From: Saprospiraceae bacterium
GTDB lineage: Bacteria; Bacteroidota; Bacteroidia; Chitinophagales; Saprospiraceae
Assembly (NCBI GenBank): GCA_013002625.1
Contig: JABDJE010000307.1
Location: 1 to 6,767, forward strand
Direction: 5' to 3'
DNA length: 6,767 nt
Part shown: positions 1 through 5,249 of the stretch, in pieces
Layout: each line of letters opens with the position of its first letter
Position numbering within the stretch: the first letter of the stretch is position 1
Notes under the pieces: generated by a model
Told to the model about the DNA's origin: nothing
The model's input: only the letters and a program-made list of their open reading frames with translations
The model's database searches: none
Program-made: the position numbers and the translations under genes

Positions 1-195
1 GGTCGATACATCGTGGATTACAGTTCTGAAAAAGAGGAAGGTGCTTACCGTCTTCAATACAATACATTGTACACCCGTGAAGATGGCCAAACTGAAAAAA
101 GTGTCGTCATCAATGCGCATTCGCAAGACTCTCTTGTGATGGAAATGAACAGAGCCGGACGTGCCGAAATAATCGTTTTGGTTAGACAGGAGTGA
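1..195 (+). CDS. 3' end of an unrecognised protein gene (5' partial)
   Basis: The reading frame is open from the first base of the window to the TGA at 193-195, so the gene almost certainly begins upstream. A GTG at 13 is in frame but there is no reason to prefer it as the true start. The visible 64 residues begin GRYIVDYSSEKEEG and end EIIVLVRQE. They are hydrophilic, with alternating polar and hydrophobic stretches (YRLQYNTLYT, KSVVINAH, AEIIVLV) that suggest beta strands of a small soluble domain. There is no membrane segment and no motif I recognise. The GtrA-like gene starts 16 bases after the stop on the same strand, with no promoter visible between them, so the two are probably co-transcribed. 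Function cannot be assigned from this fragment. Confidence 0.6.
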   Translation, partial: GRYIVDYSSEKEEGAYRLQYNTLYTREDGQTEKSVVINAHSQDSLVMEMNRAGRAEIIVLVRQE

Positions 196-211
196 TTATG
201 TACTTTCGAGT

Positions 212-607
212 ATGAGTCAGCACAATGTGCCTTTTCTGGAGTCTTTTTTCAAGTCACAATTTGCATCAATTGTAGCAACCACCGTTGACTTTCTGACCTT
301 GATTGGTTTGACAGAGTTATTTGGCGTCTATTACCTAATTTCTACAGCTTGTGCGAGTGTTGCTGGCGCTGTTGTAAGCTTTAGCCTTGGGCGGCACTGG
401 GCCTTTAAGCGGGCAGATAAAGCCGTGTGGGGGCAAGCTTTTAAATATGCGATGGCCAGCGGCCTTATTCTGATCTGTAATGTGGGTGGCATGTACCTCT
501 TTACGGATATTCTCAATATCCCGTATGTCTACTCCAAGGTGATCACGGCAATCATTGTAGGTGTGCTCATAAGCTTTCCTTTGTTCCGTTATTTTGTGTA
601 TCGGTAA
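212..607 (+). CDS. GtrA-family small integral membrane protein
   Basis: This 131-residue protein has the size and four-helix layout of the GtrA family (PF04138). Predicted helices lie at about residues 17-36, 40-60, 77-99 and 104-127. Family-like features are the TVDFLTL segment in helix 1 (Asp26). After helices 2 and 4 come basic/aromatic ends, SLGRHWAF at 58-65 and FPLFRYFVY at 122-130, matching the repeated N-R-x-W-x-F ends of the family's two halves. Known members are inner-membrane proteins linked to transfer of lipid-linked sugars for surface polysaccharides or teichoic acids. No glycosyltransferase is visible here, so the substrate is unknown. The ATG at 212 is the only reasonable start; no clear Shine-Dalgarno precedes it. 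The gene is probably co-transcribed with the partial gene upstream. Its GC content, about 45% by hand count, is somewhat above that of its neighbours. Its TAA directly abuts the stop codon of the convergent gene. Confidence 0.85.
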   Translation: MSQHNVPFLESFFKSQFASIVATTVDFLTLIGLTELFGVYYLISTACASVAGAVVSFSLGRHWAFKRADKAVWGQAFKYAMASGLILICNVGGMYLFTDILNIPYVYSKVITAIIVGVLISFPLFRYFVYR

Positions 608-943
608 TTAAGATTGTAATGACGCCTTAACCTTATCCAAGACCAACATCACATCATCGTATGTCGTTTTTTTGTGCTTATTGAATGCGTATATTGGATG
701 GAAACCCTGCCGCCAGAAAAAATGCCATTTGATCTTATTTCTTACTTTTCTCATCACAAGATTGCGTGATTCATAATTTCCTGTAACCGATAATTGCATC
801 AGTTTCAAAGCACAACTCAAAGTAAATGCGGAATCCGTTATTCGACATTCTTGATCAAAGAGACCATCCTTTGTCCATTTGTGTTCAGGTGTTAATAATT
901 CAATGACCAGATTAATAACTTGTAGCGCCTGCTCCCTTGACAT
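608..943 (-). CDS. small soluble helical protein of unknown function (weak DUF6197-like resemblance)
   Basis: The protein has 111 residues counted from the ATG at 943. The frame stays open upstream to a TTG at 997, but I prefer the ATG. It follows an AAGGAA stretch, and the extra 18 residues from the TTG would be encoded through a palindrome that looks like a regulatory site. The sequence is basic and mostly helical, with no signal peptide or membrane segment. Visible features are an N-terminal helix (residues 3-18), HKWTKDGLFD at 21-30, a helix with a Cys-Ala-Leu core at about 39-52, the basic WHFFWRQGF at 73-81, and a C-terminal FNKHKKTTYDDVMLVLDKV at 88-106. The order Trp-Thr-Lys, central Cys-Ala, then Phe-Asn plus a Thr-x-x-(Asp)-Val helix recalls DUF6197 proteins from memory. 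That match is weak and names no function. The gene converges on the GtrA-like gene with no spacer. Confidence 0.7.
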   Translation of the reverse strand: MSREQALQVINLVIELLTPEHKWTKDGLFDQECRITDSAFTLSCALKLMQLSVTGNYESRNLVMRKVRNKIKWHFFWRQGFHPIYAFNKHKKTTYDDVMLVLDKVKASLQS

Positions 944-974
944 ATTTCCTTGATTTAGAATAAGTTGATTGTGC

Positions 975-993
975 GTTCGCGATAATCGCAAAC
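975..993. promoter_or_regulatory. 19-base imperfect palindrome, candidate operator
   Basis: The plus strand reads GTTCGCGATAATCGCAAAC. It has two-fold symmetry around base 984: GTT pairs with AAC, CGCGAT with ATCGCA apart from one mismatch, and that mismatch becomes a G-U pair in RNA made from the minus strand. It lies 31 bases upstream of the ATG at 943 in the gap between two minus-strand genes. Size and symmetry fit a binding site for a dimeric helix-turn-helix regulator. Alternatively it could form an 8-pair hairpin with a UUA loop in the 5' leader of that gene. No U-run follows on either strand, so it is not an intrinsic terminator. Confidence 0.4.
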
Positions 994-1084
994 ACAAAAA
1001 TTGTCTAAATCCTCAGCTGCCAGGGTGTCAGAAAAAGGTGAGGAAGGCGTAAATTAAGAAAAAAACTTTGACTTGAACTTATAA

Positions 1085-1564
1085 TTATTCTTCTTCATCG
1101 ATATACTCAATGGGATTAACCATCGGTAAGTCCATAAGAGATTTTTCTTCTGAACTGATACTGAAGAATCCTAAAAAACCGCCGGAAGACTTTGCGACGT
1201 GCTTTGCAAAACTCTGGAAGGACTTATAAAGTTTGTAAGCTAGCTTATTATCCAACAATGGAAGGATCGCGTTCAATTTTTCTAATTTTGCGGATAAAAC
1301 TGATTTCTTAGCTTCATTATCCTCGGGCAAACTTTCCAATGTACTTGCGAGAACTTCATTAAAATCCTGTCCAACTTCTTTATAAAATGGCAGTAGAATA
1401 TCCGGTGAACTGTAGGTGCGAATTTCAGCTATTTTTTTGGCCCAATCCGCTTCTTTTTTATCAAATACACCATCCGAAATAGCAATTAAAGCTGTAATCC
1501 AGGCAACTGAGTTTTTACATGTTGCAAATTGTTCCTCATTTAGTGATTCGAATCCTTCTACCAT
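1085..1564 (-). CDS. TerB-like cytoplasmic protein of unknown function
   Basis: The protein has 159 residues, with no signal peptide or membrane segment. The first third resembles the start of TerB/TerB-like (tellurite resistance B) domains: a hydrophobic helix VAWITALIAISDG at 20-32 leads into an acidic turn (Asp31, Asp35, Glu38) and a second helix, DWAKKIAEI. In TerB folds such acidic residues at the helix junction can bind a metal. The middle (60-125) is helical. A Gly/Phe-rich turn GGFLGFFSIS at 128-137 is followed by an acidic tail ending in DEEE. No other ter genes are nearby, so tellurite resistance should not be inferred. The ATG at 1564 is the only good start. Its promoter candidate lies just upstream, in the 68-base gap after the TonB receptor gene, so it may be transcribed alone or by read-through from the receptor gene. 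Confidence 0.75.
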   Translation of the reverse strand: MVEGFESLNEEQFATCKNSVAWITALIAISDGVFDKKEADWAKKIAEIRTYSSPDILLPFYKEVGQDFNEVLASTLESLPEDNEAKKSVLSAKLEKLNAILPLLDNKLAYKLYKSFQSFAKHVAKSSGGFLGFFSISSEEKSLMDLPMVNPIEYIDEEE

Positions 1565-1583
1565 GTTATTATATTTTAGACCG

Positions 1584-1591
1584 CAAAATTA
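1584..1591 (-). promoter_or_regulatory. candidate Bacteroidota -7 box for the TerB-like gene
   Basis: The minus strand reads TAATTTTG, a full match to the Bacteroidota -7 consensus TAnnTTTG, about 20 bases before the ATG at 1564. This would give a leader of roughly 10-15 bases. No TTTG -33 element is seen at the usual spacing. The surrounding gap is very AT-rich, which makes a chance match more likely. Confidence 0.4.
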
Positions 1592-1632
1592 AAATATCCT
1601 GCGAATCAATAAACATTAAATAAATTAATTAT

Positions 1633-3918
1633 TCAAAAATTAAATCTTACTGCTAAAGCTGGGATGATTGGCAATTGATCAACACGTTCAAATCTTAGGC
1701 GGTCAAAGTAAAAAATGTTGTCCCTATTGTAAGTATTTGAGGCAGATAATACAATCTCTGCATTCATATACTTTGAGAATTCGATATTCTTTTGAACCGA
1801 TATATCCAGTCTGTGGTAGCTTGGTAATCGACCTCCGTTACGCTCATCTGAATATATAATGCCCACATTTTCTGGATTTTGGGTAAGGTAATCTGTATTT
1901 ACCCCATCCAGGAAGGAAATATCCGTGTAAAAGCCTTGTGTTTTTGTAAATGGAAATCCTGTTCCAAAATTCCAACGTGCACTTACCATCCAGTCATTGT
2001 TATGCCCAAATGTATAAGTCGCTAACAGATTGACATTGTGCCTTCTGTCAAAAATGGTTGGATATTCCTGCTCTCCATCAAACCTGGTCACTTTACCCAA
2101 AGAGTAGGTTCCCCAGACATAAAGATTTTTCTTTTTATACTTCAAGGTAAAATCGATACCATAAGCTTCACCCTCCTCCGTCGAATAATCCGATTGACCT
2201 CTGTTGGTCTTATTTCTATTAATCACCACCAATTGTGAAAAATCCTTCACATAGGCTTCTACATTCAATTCAAAGTGATCACCCATATCCTGCTCTACGC
2301 CAACAACCACATGGGCGGCTTTCTGGAGCTTTGAGTCCACCGGTTCACCATCATAACCATCGAACTGATTGTCCGGGCCAGAAAGAAATCCATTAAATAG
2401 ATTCACAACATCTCTTTCATTGGACGCAGCAATCAAATTCTGACTGTATAATCCTGCTGCCAGTTTAAAACGGGTAGCATCTGTGATATTATATTTTAAA
2501 CCCAATCTAGGCTCCGGTGAAAACTCACCAAGTGACGCATAATATTGCATCCTGAACCCTGGTTCAATAACCAACTTATCCCAGGATTGTCTGAACTTTA
2601 GAAAGCCTGATACTTCCGTTGTATTTTGGAATTGATTGAGAGACACACCAAAAGGATTGGTGAATTCGAATTCGGTTCGGATACTTTTTACTTCAATACC
2701 ATAATCCAATTGGGCATTATTGAAAAAATAATTGAAATCGAGACCAAGAACATATTCTCTGATCACACTTTCTCTTGGATCTTCATCTGCCTCGATAATG
2801 CTGGTTTCATATTGAGAAAAACCAACAAGGCCATTTAAGTTCAGATTGCTGGTAGCGGGAAGTAAACTAAAATTTAATCCACCACCCGAGTTGGTCCAAT
2901 CAATTCTTGCTACCAGTGGATTATTGTATGAGTCATCGAAATTAAATCCAAAGAAATTGAAGCTGGAGCCATTTGCCGTCACAAAAGACAATTTGCCATA
3001 AGTGTCGTTAAAGCTGAAAGGCAAGCCAATTGAATCATTTACAGCAGCATAGTTGTACAAGTCTTTAGATGTGCTTTCAATAATTGACCTCTTGGTGGTC
3101 AAAACAAGCGACAAGCTACCCTGGTCATCCTTAAGTTTTGCCAATGGGCCTTCGAATAATCCTTTGACCATGAATGGACTTGCGGATACCTGTCCCCCAA
3201 AGCGTTTTTTATTTCCTTCTCTTGTAGAAATATCAATGACAGCAGATATTCTACCTCCATGCTCTGCGTTAAATGCACCGGTTAAAACATCCACATTTCT
3301 AATGAGTTCAGTTTCAAAACTTGAATAAAAACCTATAGAGTGAAATGGGTTGTAAATTGTCAATCCGTCCAGAAGGATTTTATTCTGAACAGGTGAACCG
3401 CCTCGTATATACAATTGTCCGCCTTGGTCTCCGGTAGAAATTACGCCTGGAAGAACTTGCAAGTATTGAAGAATATCCGCGTCTCCTCCTGTCGATGGCA
3501 AGGCTTTAATTTCTTTTTTACTAACCTGTATTTCTGAAATCCGAACTTCTGTCCTGGCCACTTGGCGTTGTGCTGAAATATCTACAACACCCAGATTCAC
3601 GCCGCTTGCCGTAATATTGACTTTGTAATAATTAATGGAAGTGGCTTTGAACTCGACATCAATCAGTATATCTTCATATCCAATATAACTGACTTTTAAT
3701 TTATAGTTACCTAAAGGTACCGCAGTCAATGTAAATAGCCCACTTTCATTTGTATTCGTACCAAAGGTTGTTCCATCAACAACAACATTCGCAAATATGA
3801 CGGGCTCACCTGTGGCATCATCATAAACGTGCCCTCTGATATTGCCAGTCTGTGCCATTGAGAATGTGCTGAACAAGAAAGCAGCAAAAAAAACGAGGAT
3901 TGTATTTCTATATTTCAT
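1633..3918 (-). CDS. TonB-dependent outer-membrane receptor with CarboxypepD_reg-like domain
   Basis: The protein has 761 residues and appears complete. Residues 1-23 are a signal peptide (basic MKYR, hydrophobic core, cleavage near SMAQ). Residues 27 to about 110 form a carboxypeptidase-D regulatory-like beta domain (GHVYDDATGEPVIFANV, then GNYKLKVSYIGYED). The plug domain covers about 133-233, with LPGV, YIRGG, ILLDGLTIYNPFH and the stretch AEHGGRISAVIDI. The remainder is a 22-strand-type barrel ending in RFNF; a terminal Phe is typical for outer-membrane barrel assembly. Such receptors take up a bulky ligand using energy from TonB-ExbB-ExbD. It is not of the SusC type: it is shorter and has no SusD partner. 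No haem-receptor FRAP motif is evident, so the ligand is unknown. The frame extends to a TTG at 3939, but the ATG at 3918 starts the signal peptide cleanly and has GGAG 9 bases ahead (plus-strand CTCC at 3928-3931). The divergent neighbour is a haem-binding CxxCH protein. Confidence 0.95.
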   Translation of the reverse strand: MKYRNTILVFFAAFLFSTFSMAQTGNIRGHVYDDATGEPVIFANVVVDGTTFGTNTNESGLFTLTAVPLGNYKLKVSYIGYEDILIDVEFKATSINYYKVNITASGVNLGVVDISAQRQVARTEVRISEIQVSKKEIKALPSTGGDADILQYLQVLPGVISTGDQGGQLYIRGGSPVQNKILLDGLTIYNPFHSIGFYSSFETELIRNVDVLTGAFNAEHGGRISAVIDISTREGNKKRFGGQVSASPFMVKGLFEGPLAKLKDDQGSLSLVLTTKRSIIESTSKDLYNYAAVNDSIGLPFSFNDTYGKLSFVTANGSSFNFFGFNFDDSYNNPLVARIDWTNSGGGLNFSLLPATSNLNLNGLVGFSQYETSIIEADEDPRESVIREYVLGLDFNYFFNNAQLDYGIEVKSIRTEFEFTNPFGVSLNQFQNTTEVSGFLKFRQSWDKLVIEPGFRMQYYASLGEFSPEPRLGLKYNITDATRFKLAAGLYSQNLIAASNERDVVNLFNGFLSGPDNQFDGYDGEPVDSKLQKAAHVVVGVEQDMGDHFELNVEAYVKDFSQLVVINRNKTNRGQSDYSTEEGEAYGIDFTLKYKKKNLYVWGTYSLGKVTRFDGEQEYPTIFDRRHNVNLLATYTFGHNNDWMVSARWNFGTGFPFTKTQGFYTDISFLDGVNTDYLTQNPENVGIIYSDERNGGRLPSYHRLDISVQKNIEFSKYMNAEIVLSASNTYNRDNIFYFDRLRFERVDQLPIIPALAVRFNF

Positions 3919-3947
3919 TAGCGTGAACTCCGGAATCAAAATTTTCC

Positions 3948-3955
3948 CAAATGTA
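3948..3955 (-). promoter_or_regulatory. candidate Bacteroidota -7 box for the TonB receptor gene
   Basis: The minus strand reads TACATTTG, a full match to TAnnTTTG, about 30 bases before the ATG at 3918. Transcription would start near 3942, leaving a leader of about 24 bases that contains the GGAG ribosome-binding sequence. The base tetrad 19 positions further upstream is TTAA rather than TTTG, so the -33 element is weak and an activator may be needed. Confidence 0.55.
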
Positions 3956-3960
3956 ATGAT

Positions 3961-3985
3961 TCTAACTTAGTAGCTTAATGTTAGA
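3961..3985. repeat. inverted repeat between divergent genes, candidate operator
   Basis: TCTAAC (3961-3966) and GTTAGA (3980-3985) are perfect 6-base inverted arms separated by 13 bases, so the arm centres lie about two helical turns apart. The repeat sits immediately upstream of the receptor's -7 box, over the place where its -33 element would be. An 8-base perfect palindrome TGATATCA (3987-3994) lies beside it. A dimeric regulator serving the receptor gene, and possibly the divergent haem-binding gene, is a reasonable inference. In such AT-rich DNA, chance is also possible. Confidence 0.3.
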
Positions 3986-4032
3986 TTGATATCATTACGA
4001 CATTTATTTCATTCAAATAATCAAATATCATT

Positions 4033-4040
4033 TACATTTA
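4033..4040 (+). promoter_or_regulatory. possible -7 box for the haem-binding protein gene
   Basis: TACATTTA matches seven of eight bases of TAnnTTTG, taking the two n positions as free, and mirrors the TACATTTG box on the opposite strand at 3948-3955. It ends only 4 bases before the ATG at 4045, so transcription would start at or next to the start codon. I saw no better -7 match in the upstream 126 bases, and no Shine-Dalgarno sequence precedes the ATG. Confidence 0.3.
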
Positions 4041-4044
4041 TACC

Positions 4045-4479
4045 ATGAAGAAAAAGATTGGATATATCGCCCTGGCCAGCTTACTTGTAATTCAAGTATT
4101 CAGTATCGACAAAACAAATCCACCCATTGATCCAGCAATGGATTTTTTACAGACCGAAGGGATTCCCGATAATGTTAAAATGGGCGTCAAAAACGCTTGT
4201 ATGGACTGCCATGGCAACTTCACCAAATATCCATGGTATACCAATATCGAGCCCGTCTCATGGTGGATAAAAGGCCATATTGATCATGCACGAGGGACTT
4301 TGAATTTCTCCGAATGGAATGCATACACGGCCAAAGACAAAGAACATGCTGCAAGAGAATGTGTTGAAGTGCTCGAACAAGGTTGGATGCCACCTTCATC
4401 CTATAAAATGATGCATAAAGAAGCCAGGCTTGATGAAGCCACAATAAATGCAATGATTGATTATTTCAAAAGTCTATAA
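4045..4479 (+). CDS. exported haem-binding-domain protein with CxxCH motif
   Basis: The 144-residue protein has a basic start (MKKK) and a hydrophobic stretch at about 5-20, acting as a signal peptide or single membrane anchor. A Haem_bd-type domain (PF14376) follows. The haem attachment motif is CMDCH at residues 52-56. After it come KYPWYTNIEPVSWWIKGHIDHARGTLNFSEW at about 61-91 and a Trp-Met-Pro-Pro segment at 114-117. This is the usual order in the family, and Met115 is a possible sixth haem ligand. Members are short periplasmic c-type-cytochrome-like proteins of Bacteroidota and relatives; their electron partner or sensing role is generally not established. Covalent haem attachment would need a cytochrome c maturation system, which is not in the window. 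The gene is divergent from the TonB receptor and ends in a 6-base overlap with the convergent hydrolase gene. Confidence 0.88.
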   Translation: MKKKIGYIALASLLVIQVFSIDKTNPPIDPAMDFLQTEGIPDNVKMGVKNACMDCHGNFTKYPWYTNIEPVSWWIKGHIDHARGTLNFSEWNAYTAKDKEHAARECVEVLEQGWMPPSSYKMMHKEARLDEATINAMIDYFKSL

Positions 4480-5247
4480 TCGTATTTCAAAATTATCTCT
4501 GTCCTTGAGGAAAGGCAGTGCTTCCCTGTAAGCCAACATCTCCTGCTTATTCATCTGCACTGTCAGGAGGCCTTCTTGTTGCGCTAAAAAAGCCAATCGA
4601 ACACCATCATATCCAAAGCCAGCAGAATGTCCTGTGTAGTGATTATGCCATACATCTTCGCCAACACAATTAGAAGCCAAGACATAGGATTGGTTTTCGA
4701 TAGAACGCGATTTCAGCAAACTATCCCAGGCATCGATCCTTTTATCTGGCCAGTTGGCACTAAAAATTAGGATATCATAATCTTCGACATTGCGACACCA
4801 CACTGGAAATCGAAGATCATAACAGATCATTGGACAAAGCCTGAAGCCTTTATATTCATAGATTAGTTTCTGATTGCCCGGTTCGAAAAATCGATTTTCG
4901 CCAGCAAAACCAAAGAGGTGTTTTTTATCATACTGAGCCACAACACTCCCCTCCTTAACCAAAAAACATCGATTAAAATATTGTTCTTTTTCTTTAACGA
5001 TGAGAGATCCAATAACCAATGCTTCTTTCTCTATACTCCATGATTTCATGGCCTTTAAAGCTGAAAGATCATGATCATGATACAAATGGGCCTTCATTGT
5101 AAACCCACTTGACCACATTTCAGGCAAAATGATCAGATCTGATTCATCAGGCACACCACCAATCAATTCCGAAAAATGATCAATATTATGTTGAGGGTCA
5201 TGCCATTTGATTTGAGCCTGTAAAATTGTTGCGGTTAGTTGCGACAT
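4474..5247 (-). CDS. nitrilase-superfamily amidohydrolase, YafV/omega-amidase-like
   Basis: The 257-residue cytoplasmic protein covers the whole C-N hydrolase (PF00795) domain. The catalytic triad is complete: Glu43 in LPEMWSSGF, Lys108 in YDKKHLF and Cys142 in CYDLRFP. Further family marks are ANWPDKR at 164-170 and LLKSRSIENQSYVL at 177-190. Length, LPEMWSSGF and the CYDLRFP context point to the branch that includes E. coli YafV and mammalian Nit2. These hydrolyse omega-amides such as 2-oxoglutaramate to 2-oxoglutarate plus ammonia, as metabolite repair. That substrate is inferred from family resemblance. The segment after the core reads NCVGEDVWHNHYTGHS (193-208), where I would expect NR.G and often GDS. 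The start ATG lies 2 bases after the stop of the GWxTD-family gene, so translation is probably coupled. Its TAG overlaps the 3' end of the convergent haem-binding gene. Confidence 0.9.
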   Translation of the reverse strand: MSQLTATILQAQIKWHDPQHNIDHFSELIGGVPDESDLIILPEMWSSGFTMKAHLYHDHDLSALKAMKSWSIEKEALVIGSLIVKEKEQYFNRCFLVKEGSVVAQYDKKHLFGFAGENRFFEPGNQKLIYEYKGFRLCPMICYDLRFPVWCRNVEDYDILIFSANWPDKRIDAWDSLLKSRSIENQSYVLASNCVGEDVWHNHYTGHSAGFGYDGVRLAFLAQQEGLLTVQMNKQEMLAYREALPFLKDRDNFEIRL

Positions 5248-5249
5248 AA

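Noticed and set aside
944..997. TTG-initiated 18-residue extension of the 608-943 gene
   Set aside because: It would run through the palindrome at 975-993 and has no ribosome-binding sequence, whereas the ATG at 943 follows AAGGAA.
1017..1031. Inverted repeat CTGCCA / TGTCAG
   Set aside because: One mismatch in six pairs, a 3-base loop and no following T run on either strand; chance is sufficient.
1059..1080. T7 run plus AAGT spaced every 6 bases (minus strand) after the TerB-like gene, as a terminator
   Set aside because: No stable hairpin precedes the T run, and the AAGT spacing is too short and degenerate to count as a repeat element.
1068..1085. TTGACT followed by TATAAT on the plus strand, resembling a sigma-70 promoter
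   Set aside because: The two hexamers are only 6 bases apart instead of about 17, and there is no plus-strand gene downstream.
1085..1564. Tellurite resistance locus
   Set aside because: Only a TerB-like fold is suggested; there are no terC/terD-type genes in the window.
1633..3918. SusC-type glycan uptake receptor
   Set aside because: No SusD gene is adjacent and the protein is about 250 residues shorter than typical SusC proteins.
3919..3939. TTG-initiated 7-residue extension of the TonB receptor
   Set aside because: The ATG at 3918 gives a standard signal peptide (MKYR plus hydrophobic core) and has GGAG at good spacing.
4220..4453. Antisense open frame within the haem-binding gene, and similar plus-strand frames inside the TonB receptor gene
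   Set aside because: They lie fully opposite well-supported genes, with compositions that show no domain, signal or start context of their own.
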